A DNA stretch of 64,000 bases from Cristatella mucedo. Its lineage: Eukaryota; Bryozoa; Phylactolaemata; Cristatellidae. A program made the position numbers and the translations under genes. The notes beneath the pieces are model-generated. The model was not told the origin of the DNA. It did no database searches and saw nothing but the letters and a program-made list of their open reading frames with translations. Location: assembly GCA_009760855.2 (NCBI GenBank), contig WPIO01000069.1, positions 1,200,501 through 1,264,500 on the forward strand, in the 5' to 3' direction. Position 1 is the stretch's first letter, and every line of letters begins with the position of its first letter. Shown one piece after another: positions 1 to 10,627 of this stretch.

Positions 1-2
1 AT

Positions 3-161
3 AGCGGAAACTTCTTCACTTTGGTGGAGAATTCTGACTGCAGGCTATTCAAGCTGGACGGAGACTTTGCTGGAAAGCCGCTCGCTTGCCCAGGACTTAC
101 GCGGTTCGACGTCAATACATGCGTGTGCAATTACGAGGACAAGGTCACCTGTGGGTGCTAG
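3..161 (+). CDS. Last exon of a small secreted cysteine-rich, CBM14-like protein (paralog 1, partial)
   Basis: An open frame runs from the left window edge to a TAG at 159-161. It ends in a cysteine pattern DC...CP...RFD...CVCN.E..V.C.C that aligns residue for residue with the last exon at 23,649-23,884, so the two are paralogs. The CP-x-G/L-x-RFD-x-C core resembles peritrophin-A (CBM14) chitin-binding domains, although the cysteine normally found just after the DCxxY segment is absent in both. The start lies outside the window. Two AATAAA signals follow 18-27 bases after the stop. Chitin binding is inferred only from this partial resemblance. A role in cuticle, gut lining or shell is possible, as is an unrelated short secreted peptide. 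No decay is visible. Confidence 0.65.
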   Translation, partial: SGNFFTLVENSDCRLFKLDGDFAGKPLACPGLTRFDVNTCVCNYEDKVTCGC

Positions 162-178
162 TCAATTGATAAAAACTG

Positions 179-193
179 AATAAACAAAATAAA
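179..193 (+). promoter_or_regulatory. Poly(A) signals of the paralog 1 transcript
   Basis: AATAAA occurs at 179-184 and again at 188-193, shortly after the TAG at 159-161. This very short 3' UTR is what one expects for a small secreted-protein gene and supports the call of a terminal exon. Confidence 0.6.
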
Positions 194-2290
194 GTAAAAG
201 CTTTTCATCTCGGTGGTTTAAAAAGACTGCTGCCCAGAGACGCCACGAAGTCGCAATAGAGCTTTGTTTCTTGCAGTAAAATAGCACTTATAGTAGCTGT
301 GCAAAATAAAAACGCTATATCAAAACACGATATCCCAGCCCCTTAATCGGGATCATTGTATTGCCACTCGAAAGAACTAAACGTGAAGGAAAGCAGCCAT
401 CGAATTTCTGACGCTTTTCGACAGATTTAAGTTATGAACCGTCACTTTGATGCCCTAATTGAGCAACGAAAAAGCAATATAAGCAGGATCGAACAATTTA
501 TGTCTATATCTGTACAGAAAAATATTTTCCTTGGGGAACGTTGTGACGGCCGATCGGTGAAGAGTTATGTCCCCTCCCCGCCCCTATAGGATTTATCGCC
601 ATCTTAGAACGTTTATTGATAATTCTCAAATACTAATGGAAAAATCGGCATGAAAATTGGTAAAAACAACAAGGGCAACATTATATATCTTTCAATGTAA
701 TCATAACTGTCATGTTGACCTTGCGATGACCTACAGAAGTCAAGGTTACATTTCTTTGGTTTAAAAATGGCTTTTTTGGGGAAAATCAACAGAAATTACA
801 CCAAGCTCTTCAAAAATATGTCGACGCAATCAAAATATGAGAAACTCATAGTTCTGAGCTTCTCCACATATAAAAAAGTAAAAACTTATTTGAAATCTCA
901 AATTTTCATGCATCTGCAATATCAAGTTCAAGGTATTTGGGGACCTGTCCAGCTATACTTACGACACCGACAATCTTGATGAGATTGGGAAAGGCTGGAA
1001 CTAATAAGGCCAGCGTATATTCAAAATTTCAAATCTCTGAGTCGCAACTGAATTTTCTATTGGTATTTACAGTTTTTTGAGTGAAGCTACGGGAAAGCAC
1101 TCTTGAAGACGACGGATGATTTAAAGCACACACTATCAACAGTCACGTGGTTTAACTGTCACACAACTTTGAAGCACGTACCAAGGAGCATAATTTTTAA
1201 GTTTCATGTTGATTTGATCATTATTAGCATATTTGTGACATCTTAACGACACCTCGGCAGCATCATGAGAAAAAAATGTCGTGCGACAAAAAGCCAGCTC
1301 ACCATCAAAATAGGTCTATGCACTAAGGACAAATATGCACGCGACACAGGACAGCTGAAATAATATGTACGCACAAACACATCATACATGTCAAATTTCA
1401 AGTTGATCGAATCAGCGTTATCGGAGACATGAAATAAGCAAGATGTCGAGGCAAGTACAATAAGCATTGTGCAACTGCGAATTGAGTTCATCTTATAGTA
1501 AACAATGTTTCTGGTTTACCAAAAAAATTTCATGAATAGCCCATGACTGTTCTCATGCAATGGTCTCCAACGGCATGGCCCACTCTGAATTTTGAAACTG
1601 AGATGCTGCTACTATTACAAAAATAGGCATCGTCGAACTGCAGTTTTGATTGCTTATTACGGAAAGAAGTGTTCTACATTTCCCCACCTAGTTTTATGCG
1701 ATTCCGCTAAGGTGTGACACGGCGTTTCGTTAGAAGCATCAGAAACATCGGCTGCAGAAACGAACCAACCAACTTTTCCAAGATTGTGACCGTTCTTCGG
1801 ACGACCCGTCGTCGGAATGGGTAGCCCGACCTCCGCGAAACACGTGTCCTGGCTCGAGTACCCAGCACTTTCAGTTCACTTTGAGCTCGCCGTCCCCTGA
1901 ATTTGCGTGGTCTGCCGGCCCATTCCATTGCCTGTGTGATGCTGGCAACGCCTGTCAGCCGTCAAATTCTTTTCAGGCAACGCCTGTCAGCCGTCAAATC
2001 AGTCAGATTTTTGTCTGTGGTCTGGTGAAACTTGTTACACTGATTCATTGGCCTATGAGTTTAATTTGTTCCATGCCAGAGCTCGTAGCTCAAATTTCTT
2101 GTATGTCAAATCAATTTTCCCCATTGAAATGAATTGAAATGCTACTAATCCGTTCCGATCTTTTGCGATTTTGTCACATGTTTTTAAATTAAAAATGTAC
2201 TCTCAAATAGCGAATATTGTTTTAAAAATAATACAATAGTGTCTTGCAATAAGCGGGTTTTTATTAATCCCAACGTGCAAGAGTAACTTG
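194..2290. other. Intergenic stretch without recognised gene
   Basis: AT-rich sequence with short chance frames only. The one internal structure I can point to is an imperfect tandem duplication at about 1,945-2,001, where the unit starting ggcaacgcctgtcagccg is repeated at a spacing of about 32 bases. Confidence 0.5.
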
Positions 2291-2299
2291 GAGATCAGA

Positions 2300-2644
2300 C
2301 TACTTGAAGATGCTAACGGAGTTAGAGGAGAAAGGCTGAAAGAATATCTGTATGTTATTTGCCGATTTTTGCCCCTTTCGCCAGGCTTTCCTCGCTTTCA
2401 GTTTCTTGGCCTTGCCTCTGTGCCCAAGCACCACGATGGCTCGCTCGAGTCTGTCTGCGATCAAACGAACAGGCATGCGCTTGGCGGCACACCCGAGTCG
2501 TAGGGCAGCGTCTTGTAACGGAACGTCGTTCACTGCCCTAGCCTTATTGGCCTCAGTAACCGCACGCAGTGCTACGTTCGCTGCGGAAACTAACAGTGGG
2601 GATCTGAAGCTGGCTTGTAACTCAAATTTTAGCTCGCAATTCAA
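2300..2644 (-). CDS. Unrecognised - strand open frame with coding-like composition
   Basis: A 114-codon frame whose middle reads like a real protein: a helix-forming stretch with DVPLQDAALRLGC followed by a Lys/Arg-rich segment (HRGKAKKLKARKAWRKG). The arrangement of amphipathic helices and a basic tail recalls helix-turn-helix DNA-binding regions of transposases, but I cannot assign a family. The + strand over the same bases is also open for 139 codons, which weakens the case because GC-rich sequence can hold two open frames. It may be a decayed transposon fragment or a host exon. No splice sites or poly(A) signal were convincing. Confidence 0.25.
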   Translation of the reverse strand: MNCELKFELQASFRSPLLVSAANVALRAVTEANKARAVNDVPLQDAALRLGCAAKRMPVRLIADRLERAIVVLGHRGKAKKLKARKAWRKGQKSANNIQIFFQPFSSNSVSIFK

Positions 2645-2964
2645 ACAAAAAGCCAGCCGAGTGACAGCCGCTCGTAGCTCGAAACACTCGAATGTCGGGA
2701 CACTCGTAAGTTTAACCGTTTACCGAGATTCAATTGTTTCCTTGATGTTGAGATTCAAAGTCGTACGCTAATGGCGTCTGACGACCCGGGCAATTGGATT
2801 CCGCAGCGTTCGAAAACGCCCATCCAATGTAATGAAATTAGGTGGGTAAACCTGAAATACTTTTCTATTATGTATGGTATCAAAAGACAGTCTTACAACA
2901 CCTACTGTGGAAATTGCAGCTGATTTGGAATATTACCGGAGGGCTCCCTTCCGAGCCATTGGAG

Positions 2965-3176
2965 GCCATAACACGAGAGGCTCTCTTTATTACTCTCAAC
3001 GGGCACATATATGAGAGCTCGATCAATCGCAGCAGATGACGCGAAATATACCACTCATTAGTGGCCTGACACTGTGGTGCGTCAATAGCTTAATTATTGG
3101 CCACAGGTGAGGCCTGTACATTAGTGTCAAGGCGCTTCGCTAATTACAATGGCAGAAGCCTGAGGCGCACACTATA
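2965..3176 (-). repeat. LTR copy A (3' LTR in element orientation)
   Basis: This stretch is clearly homologous, in the same orientation, to 4,695-4,866 plus 5,568-5,637. Shared blocks include gcatatatgag/gcacatatatgag, gatcgcagcaga, gcgtcaatagctta, ttggccaca and ggcgcttcgctaattacaa. Direct repeats flanking a gag-like frame identify them as long terminal repeats of one element on the - strand. Read on the - strand the repeat begins near TGTGC. The copies have diverged substantially, so the insertion is old. Confidence 0.6.
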
Positions 3177-3344
3177 TCCCTTCTCCCATTGAAAATAGAT
3201 TTCCTAGGCCACCAACCTAGCTGGGTTGGGGGCGGCCCTCACGACTGGAAAGTCGTGTAGCTATTGGCTACCCGTTTTTTTTATCTTCTGCCTGCTCAAG
3301 CGGTGGCCTGACCTTAAGTTTATCGTTCGGGCTCTGTCAGAATA

Positions 3345-4617
3345 TTAATTTAACATTAACGAGCTCCGACCGGCTTGGATGGGGTGCAGACGGCGTGACA
3401 GCCACTCGCAGGAGGCGCACATCAGCTCCGCCCCTCTCGAGCAAGCGATCGTAGATGCTGCCCACCTGTAGGCAAAGGGTGGGGCGCCGCTCCCACTGTC
3501 GAGCGGTTCCCGCAGGTCACGTCCGTGCGAGTCCCGACGGCCTGTCTCGCGCGCGCGCTCTCGTTGCCGGCCGATCACGCCGCCGTGCGAGGAACACTCC
3601 AGCTCATTATTACGGCCTCGCCGTTCTTCCACTCCGCCGAGCCGATCTCGCCGTCGTGCTGCTCTGCGCGCGGCACTCTGGGGTCGCCGGTGCGCGTGCT
3701 GCTGGCCGCCGAAACGCTCTCGCTGCCGCGCTTTGCCGCATCGAAGCTCTCGCGGCTTCGCTCGCGCGCGGGCAGCCTGCGCCTCCTCGCAGGCCGCTAT
3801 CGCTGTGCCGCTGGCCGCAATCGCCTTGCCGCTAGCCGCTATCTCTGTCTCGCGGTGCTCCTCTGTACTCTGCGCCGAGACGCTGAGTACGGGTGCTCTC
3901 CACCACCAAGAAGCTCTCGCCGCTGCGCTACGCCGCCGAGACGTCGCTCGCTTGAGTCGCATTCGCCTGGTCGCCGGCTACTATTGCTACGCCACTGACC
4001 ACTACTACCGCCTCGCCATTGGGAGCCGTCACATGGTGCGCCTCGTTCGTCTCCAGCTGCTGCCGCTGCAAACTTACGTTTTTCTGGCGCTCTACGGCTG
4101 TTGTGGCTACTATGTCCGAGTCGGTCCCATACCCGCTTCCTCCGCCGGTATTGCCGTCGGATAGCTGCCGCAGCTGAATGAGTTCCGCTCATTTGGCTGG
4201 CTCTTGCGGGCAGTTGAGGGTGGGATCGACCGGTTATGAAGCTGGCTCGTCGCCTAGCTCTGTCCCGGTCTCGGCTCCGGCGAGCTGCTCCTGCTCCAGC
4301 CAAAACCTCTCGGCCTCAAGCTTGGCCCCTTCATCCATAAACCACAGGACGATCAGAATTAACTCATTTCGCAGTTTGTGGTAATCTTGCTTTTCGTCGG
4401 CCGGCTGATCACCCCAACCGTGTATCGCTTTATCCCCAAGATGCACTGGCATGACATGTTTTAGGGGCATCGCAATCTCTAGCCTTGCTAAGGCCTTCTC
4501 AAGCGTTAGAAGCCAAGGCATAAAGTGCGGTCCGCCGTTAAACATTTCGTACCTCAGTATAGGCGTCCCATCGAGACCATAGAAAGTCTGGCACTCTTTT
4601 CGGCTCGAGTACACCAT
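3345..4617 (-). pseudogene. Degenerate gag-like ORF of an LTR element
   Basis: From an ATG at 4,617 a 127-codon frame contains a pattern typical of retrotransposon gag (F-x-G-G ... MPWLLTLEKAL ... L-G-D-K-A ... W ... Y-H-K-L-R-N-E-L). The same frame continues through stops at 4,234 (TAA), about 4,189 (TGA) and about 3,928 (TAG), then a frameshift near 3,870, into an Ala/Arg/Glu-rich low-complexity tail ending at 3,345. No protease, reverse transcriptase, RNase H or integrase is present between the LTRs, so this is a gag-only or internally deleted, non-autonomous element. Assignment to gag rests on pattern only, without recognised zinc knuckles. GC content is much higher than in the surroundings. 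Confidence 0.45.
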
Positions 4618-4694
4618 TCTCTGCTGTCAGTTGTTGTACGACAGTGCTCCGGCGGCGGCAGGTCTTGTGGGAGTCTTACGGAGACATAGCGTAA

Positions 4695-4866
4695 GCGGAG
4701 ACGTGCGCGGCAAACGAGACTTTCTTTTTTACTCTCGACGGTCGCATATATGAGCGCACGATTGATCGCAGCAGACGACACGAACTATAGCACGCATTAG
4801 CGGCCGGACGCTGCGGCGCGTCAATAGCTTAGCTATTAGCTATTGGCCACAAGCGAGGCATGCAAT
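4695..4866 (-). repeat. LTR copy B, first part
   Basis: Homologous to 2,965-3,117. It stops abruptly at gaggcatg where the (AAT)n end of an L2-A insertion begins. Confidence 0.55.
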
Positions 4867-5568
4867 AATAATAATAATGTACTTTGATACAGCGCCCTCA
4901 GAGAACTCAATCTCTTTCTAGGCGCTCCACATTGGCTGCAAAGGGAAATGCAAATGAATGGTGAGTAAAATCATGCTTGAAAAGCAAACAAAATGAATGA
5001 AAATGGTTAGGGGTGACTTGCACAGGGTCAGCATGCAAATGTGGTTAGTGGCAGCATGCACAGTGTCAGCACGCATGAGCATGTCAAGGACGAATCACAG
5101 GGACCCACTAAATGCTGTCCTAAATAGGTGTGTTTTCATATTCTTTTTTAAATGTGGTCAGGTCAGGGGATGTTCTGACGCAGGTCGGGAGGGTGTTCCA
5201 GGCTTTGGGAGCATACGAACTAAATGCACGGTTTCCAAAGAATTTAAGGTTTGTACGAGGAATTTCTAGACTGTTGGATTCCGAAAAGCGGGTGGTACGA
5301 TGCTTGGCCTGATGGGGGACTGATCTGAGAGATAGGCTGGAGCGATAGAATGAAGGGACCTAAAAGTGAGCGACAAAACCTTGAAGTCAATCCGTTGCTT
5401 GACTGGTAGCCAGTGCAGGTCGTCGAGAAGTGGAGTAATGTGGCAACTGCGACGCTCACGACAGACAAGCCTAGCTGCAGAGTTTTGCACCAGCTGCAAT
5501 CGCCTGATCGCACATGCTGGTAGGCTAGTAAGCAGTGAGTTGCAGAAGTCGAGACGAGATGTCACGAA
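4867..5568 (-). mobile_element. L2-A non-LTR retrotransposon, 5'-truncated, nested in LTR
   Basis: In element orientation it encodes the C-terminal part of an L2-clade polyprotein ([55 protein letters not shown], then NSLP). The usual 3' UTR, the 3' stem-loop and an (ATT)n tail follow. It is 5'-truncated at a CATG shared with the target, suggesting a very short target duplication or microhomology. Confidence 0.85.
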
Positions 5569-5637
5569 TTCATGTACATTAGTGTCAAGGCAAGGCGCTT
5601 CGCTAATTACAACATCAGAAGCCGCAGGGGCACACTA
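5568..5637 (-). repeat. LTR copy B, second part
   Basis: Resumes the LTR after the L2-A insertion: tacattagtgtcaaggc and gcgcttcgctaattacaa match 3,118-3,160. Confidence 0.55.
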
Positions 5638-5639
5638 AA

Positions 5640-7235
5640 ATAGCCCATGTGCTTTGTCGTGAAATTTGATCGATAAACCCAGAAACAATTTTCTGTATTT
5701 GAAATAGTTAAATAGTTAGACTAGTCAGGGCTACTATTTGCTCTCGTCTATCAGAGGCCACAGCCTTAGAACGCGCAAAGGAATTTCCTCAAAATGTCGT
5801 GGGTAAACTTTGCACACCGGTATCTATATTTTAGAATCAAAATCGCATTTGCACGAATTGTTTTTTGCAAAAATGGCAGCTGTGGCGCAGTTTGAATGTG
5901 TAAACAGGCTAGCTAATGCGGGCAATTTGAGCAGCAGCACGAGAACGTGCAAGCGCACTTACATGAAATTTGGTGGGGAAACCAGTAACACCATACTGCA
6001 CAATTCGAGATAAAAAACAGCAGTGTTCAGATGTTTATTGTGGCAATGGCAGCTGTTTCGCACAGTTATTCATGGAAAAATCCAACAATTCCACAGATGC
6101 AAATTAAACCTCGGATTTGCACGACGACCTATTAGCTGTTTGCCAATATATATGTCTTTCTTGTAGTTGATAAATTGTGCCATTAGAGGAGGGCGGCCAT
6201 CGGTTAATTTTTCCAAAGCAGCAGAAACATCGGCTACAGGATCGAAGTTCAAAGCTTAAATTATGCTGACAAGCAGATTTCCGTTCGCACGGTATTTTTA
6301 AATTTTAAACTTTGAGTATAAGATTCTGTTCTAGATCCAGCAAGCTTCCAAAACCCAAGGTTAAACACTCCACATCGGTAAACAGCTTGGTAGCACTTTT
6401 CTGGCACGTGTTAATTTCAAGAATAAATATTTGCCTAATGTCCAAAGAGAACTGAATCTCTACCCTGGTGATTAGCAACTAAGACTATAATACACCAATA
6501 CGTAAAACTATGCACAGTAGCAGAAATATGTAAAATCAACACCAGAGGTAGTTTTTGCAAGCCATAAAATTTGGTTTCCGTGGAAAACTTAGTTTATTTG
6601 ATGTGGTGTGTTAAGGGTTAATGGAAAAAGACGTCGTCCGTCAGAGGTGAATCTAGAAAAAGCGGTACGAGGCGATCGCCATTAGACTATCGGCCGATAG
6701 TAGACAACAGAAGTGCATAGGGGCACATGCGTATGTGCTGTATTATGCGGAGTGAGTGTGCAGTTGGCACTTGTATAGGTCAGGAAAATTTGAGATCCCA
6801 TTAAAGGGAGGTATTAAAATTAACATTTTGCAATCGTTGGCATGGTACCGTGTCACTGTGTCACTGTGTGCACCAACAGCACTGCGCCCTCTCAGTCTGT
6901 GACTCCAGCAGCAAAGAACGGATTCAACATATGCTCCATTCGAAAGGCTGATCGCTCACTCTTTACCCGCTTCCCACCCACTGCTACAAGTTTACCAGCA
7001 CGACGCTCATTAGCCGCAGGCTTGCCACAATTGAGTAGCACTTCTGTGCAGTCGGCACTGCTCGTCGGCCCCCCAGATTCATTGCTCCAGCAACTCGTTT
7101 CGGACAGCCGAACGGCTGCAAAACACACAGAGATTGGTGTACACTTCCAACAACTTTCCTTTCATCTGACTTGTGCACAATCAAATAGCATCCCTTTTTG
7201 CATCGCATATACAGCGGGACAACGGCAAATAAGAT
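5640..7235. other. AT-rich stretch without recognised gene
   Basis: Several short frames on both strands overlap each other and show no family motif, good splice pair or poly(A) context. Nothing supportable was seen. Confidence 0.4.
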
Positions 7236-7239
7236 GTGA

Positions 7240-7445
7240 AGATTAAGTTACCCTCGAGGCCACGGCGGCTAAACATAAACAGGGCCAGAGCAAGTGCCTC
7301 TAATCCAAGCACCATTCGCATACACTGTTGCAGCGAATCACCCCATCTGCTTACGAGGCACTGTAGCCACTAATTTGCCGGGATCGAACCGGCGTTGCGA
7401 ATACATCGTCCGCAACCCTAACTACAGTTAACATTTTTACTACAA
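7240..7445 (-). mobile_element. tRNA-related SINE-like sequence (second SINE type)
   Basis: Read on the - strand, GTAGTTAGGGTTGCGG resembles an RNA polymerase III A box and, about 25 bases on, GGTTCGATCCC is a consensus B box. An unrelated body of about 130 bases follows. The spacing and absence of a closable acceptor stem suggest a tRNA-derived SINE or tRNA pseudogene, not a functional tRNA. It lacks the L2-type 3' stem-loop of the common SINE here. Confidence 0.4.
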
Positions 7446-8045
7446 GTAGTTCCGGTTTTTATAGCACGACGAGAAACCGCGATCTGTGAACCCTTTGATT
7501 TTATAAGTGGCTGCAAGAGAAGCACTATTAGAGTGCTACAGACGAAAAAGTTTTGAGGCAAAGCAAATTTCAAGATGTGAAGCCATATCATTTTTACACC
7601 AGTCTGCTAAGGTACAAAACGTCCTCTGAGTGAATCGTTAGTTAAACTTCAGTCTAGTAACTGGCACAGAATATTGCCCAACAATCTTGCTGCTACTGGA
7701 AGTTACGTTAGAAGGCTCAAAATTACGCACGCATAACTGGTTGCAGTATTTAATTACCAGAAAAAGGACGGTCGCCATGCAATTTTCTTAGCTTTAAATT
7801 CTCAAGATAAAATATTAATTGTGCAGCTACAAAACACGGTTAAGCTAAATATGAGGATGCCTTGATCGTGCTGTACGATTTTCACGACGCGACGTCTGCT
7901 ATTTTATGCCATGAACACGAAATTTCCACAATCGACATGAATATTTATAGAAGCGAACAAGTCAGCTACTGGTAAATGTCATTTACGTTCTATATTTTTA
8001 AGTCTTATAGCAAATAATGGCGGGATTGCGATGAAAATAAAGAAG

Positions 8046-9055
8046 AGCTGAAGGATATCCGCAATCAGTCTGCTCAGTTGCAGCTACATAACATGTTGCT
8101 CTAATTTGGGCTTTTCTTAGACAGGGATACCACATCTTAGGTAGTCCAGGCATTTGTGACACTCTGTCTTGACTTCTGTAACTCACTGCTTGCTGGTCTA
8201 CCGGCATGTACAATCAGGAGCTTAGAGCTGGTGCAGAACTCTGCTGCCAGGCTTGTATTTCGTCAGCGTCGCAGTTGCATCACCTCATCCTGTCTCACTG
8301 ACTTGAATTCGCTCCCAGTCAAGCAGCGCATCGACTTCCAAATTTTTGTCACTCCCTTTCAGGTCCCTTCATTCTTTGCCCGTCAGATATTTTCCCCCAC
8401 CAGGCTAAATATCATAGCACCGGCTTTTCGGAATCTAATTGTTGACCTCTACCTCGTACAAATCCTCTCAAATCCTTTGGAGACCCGCCTTTAGTCTGTA
8501 TGCACTCAAAGCCTGGAACTCACCCCCGACTTGCGTCACGATATCTCCTGACTTGACCACACTTAAAAAGAAACTAAAAACGCACCTATTTATCACATAA
8601 TTTAGTGGTCCCTGTGATTCTTTATGTGCTGATGCGTGCTGACACTGCACGTTACCTAACCATTTTGTTCATTTTGCTTATTGAGCATGCTAACACTGAC
8701 CATTCGATCGTACTTTCTTTAAGGCAAATGTAAAGTGCCTAGAAAGAGAATGAGTTCTTTATAATAACAATAATAATGCACTTAATAAAGCGCCCTCAGA
8801 GAACTCAATCTCTTTCTAGGCGCTTTACATTTGCTGCTAAGGGAAATGCATTTTAATGTAGAGTAATTTCATGCTTGATAAACAACATGAATAAAATGTT
8901 TAGGGGTGACATGCACAGGGTCAGCATGCAAGTGTGATTAGTGGCAGCATTCACAGTGTCAGCACGCATAAACACATGAAGGACGAATCACAGGGACCCA
9001 CTAAATGCTGTCCTAAATCTTCGAAGGCACCATATCAAGTGTATTATTATTAATC
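8046..9055 (+). mobile_element. L2-A copy interrupted inside its own 3' stem-loop
   Basis: Begins in the region equivalent to [13 protein letters not shown] and continues through [13 protein letters not shown] and [13 protein letters not shown] to the 3' UTR. The 3' stem-loop is broken after gttctt by a - strand L2-A copy (8,762-9,019) and resumes with cttcgaaggcaccatatcaagtg and (ATT)n at about 9,020-9,055. Confidence 0.75.
8762..9019 (-). mobile_element. Short L2-A tail inserted in an opposite-strand L2-A
   Basis: About 258 bases of L2-A 3' end: (AAT)n, stem-loop, 3' UTR, then AGTGGGTCC and the truncation point. The flanking tctt/ttctt on both sides could be a short target-site duplication. 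Confidence 0.75.
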
Positions 9056-9060
9056 ATATT

Positions 9061-9349
9061 ATATGATGGCAAAGTGGTTGCAATCATCGACACAAAACGT
9101 CCCATCATTGATTTTTATCTTCGGCTCGTTCTCGGCATATTCTCGCCATGTTGCATTGAAGCTCAGTCTTTGAAAGGTGCTGAGCTCAAAACCTGGCAGG
9201 CAAGACGAGGCTGGAAGTTCGAAGCGAAATTCATCTGCGGTAAACTTGTGGTTTGCTGCGCTAGCCGCTTTACCGATGGGACCTACCCAAGATCCCATTC
9301 GCCCTTCATACTCTCTGTTGCTAGCTAAGTGCTTGCACTTTTTTGCCTA
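9061..9349 (-). CDS. Unrecognised - strand open frame, possible exon
   Basis: An open frame with coding-like composition ends at a TAA near 9,061. It includes GSWVGPIGKAASAANHKFTA, the Phe/Glu-rich DEFRFELP and WREYAENEPKIKI. An ATG sits at about 9,298 but the frame is open about 17 codons further, to a TAG. I do not recognise a family. It lies just beyond the L2-A pair and upstream of the leader-like repeat, so it could belong to an older retroelement or be an exon of an unseen gene. No AATAAA follows closely. Confidence 0.25.
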
Positions 9350-9559
9350 CCCTGCTACTGGAACGCAATACGGTTACCTACTGCCCGAGCACTCGTGCGG
9401 GAATCCCCGATCGCAATTGAAGCTGGTGCCTGGCTTAGTCAATGAATCGCTGCTGTTTGGAGGCGGCGCGTTCTGCTAGACCTTCGCCGGTCCAGGCAAG
9501 CCGGAAGCGTTCCATTACGAGTCCAGAGGGTACGGCTTTTATAAGAAAACCGGAAGTGT

Positions 9560-10010
9560 GGGCGTGACCACGACCGTGATGCTGTTCAGCCTCAGCCGGA
9601 CTCACACTAATCCGCCCGGCCAACGGTCGCGCTGAGTACCATCTCATTAGGCGCTGCAGTTGGAAAGTATCGGCTTACTAAGCTGGATTTAATCGCAACA
9701 GGTCAGCTGTGGTCGCGTGACCTGCTAGTCCTGAGCAAAAAACGTTCTGCCTGTGTGTCGGCCTGTACGCGAACGCTATCCACTCTCTGTCTCTCTCCCT
9801 TTCCTCTCGCTGTCTTCTCTCCACTAGCGCTCCGGAGCTTCTTCCACGACAGTTTCTATATCCGTATGTACGCTCGTACGCTTGCGATGCCTGCGTATAA
9901 TGCAATGCAGCCGTCGTCGTGAGCACTACAAATTGCTCGTGGGGCGCAACGGTCATCTTAGTCGCGAAGCCGTCGTGCGCTCGAGCCCCTACAGAAGTAC
10001 AGACGTATGA
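9560..10010 (+). repeat. Leader/LTR-like GC- and CT-rich repeat, copy 1
   Basis: Shares blocks with 42,245-42,720 and 44,380-44,800: gctgttcagcc, ggccaacgg, gcgctgagtacc, gcgctccggagct, a CT-rich run, acaatacagtcg-like and cgagcccctacag-like segments. It ends about 550 bases before a TATA promoter. It may be a solo LTR or the 5' leader of an LTR retroelement; no coding body follows here. Confidence 0.5.
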
Positions 10011-10538
10011 AATGGTAAAATGCTGCCATTCGTATCGCACTTGCATTCAAATTTTGTGAGTACAGCATACAATCTATTATTAAATGAATAGCTATACAAG
10101 TGCTCATTCTAGCTCCAGTAGATCTTTAAACGCGCGCATCCAAGATGGAGCGCTTAGTTCGCGATCCGCTGGGACAGCTGGGACAGCACGTGGAGTGTGC
10201 TGCGGTCAAAGACTATCACGCGCGCGCGCTCGCGATGTTGGCACAGCTCTTAATCACGTTGAACTCACACGACTGTCGTTTATACGCGATTTCAGTTAAG
10301 TGCCATTGTATCAGCAGCGAAGTTTGGCACAGAGCCATATATGCAGCGGCTGATCGCAGCTAGCTACGGCGCACCAACCATCCGAGCCCGATGCAGCCGC
10401 CGGGTTTCATCGCTTTGGGGCGATAAGCTTTCGTCAATTTCCTCGATGCGAAGTTGCGGTAGCGCTCACGCAACAGATAGCCGCCCGCTGGTCGTGCCGT
10501 GGGACCTACCGCCTGCGCGCGAGAAGTAAGGTCGCATT

Positions 10539-10572
10539 TATAAAAGGCTTAGTTTGGAGGCGTCCACTCAGT
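10539..10572 (+). promoter_or_regulatory. Core promoter: TATA box and TCAGT initiator
   Basis: TATAAAAG at 10,539-10,546 is followed by TCAGT at 10,568-10,572. The T of TATA lies 31 bases upstream of the initiator A (10,570), which is canonical spacing. TCAGT is the well-known arthropod initiator sequence. A 58-base 5' UTR then leads to the ATG at 10,628. Confidence 0.65.
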
Positions 10573-10627
10573 GCTCGCACACAATAGTCGTCGTCGAAGC
10601 CCAGCTTTGAAGAAACTGCTGCAAACC

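Larger units (their letters stand above)
2965..5637 (-). mobile_element. Short LTR retroelement, gag-only, with an L2-A copy nested in one LTR
   Basis: Two directly repeated LTRs flank about 1.5 kb holding only the gag-like frame. The 5' LTR (element orientation) is split: its two halves, 4,695-4,866 and 5,568-5,637, are separated by a 5'-truncated L2-A copy on the - strand. The other LTR is uninterrupted across the same point (about 3,117), which shows the order of events: LTR element first, L2-A later. Confidence 0.55.

Noticed and set aside
2352-2771. 139-codon + strand frame with a hydrophobic N-terminus.
   Set aside because: It overlaps a more protein-like - strand frame, and the serine/alanine-rich composition is typical of an antisense shadow in GC-rich sequence.
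3455-4164. Several long + strand frames in the GC-rich block.
   Set aside because: They are antisense to the gag-like region and have Arg/Ser/Leu-rich composition expected from GC-rich shadows.
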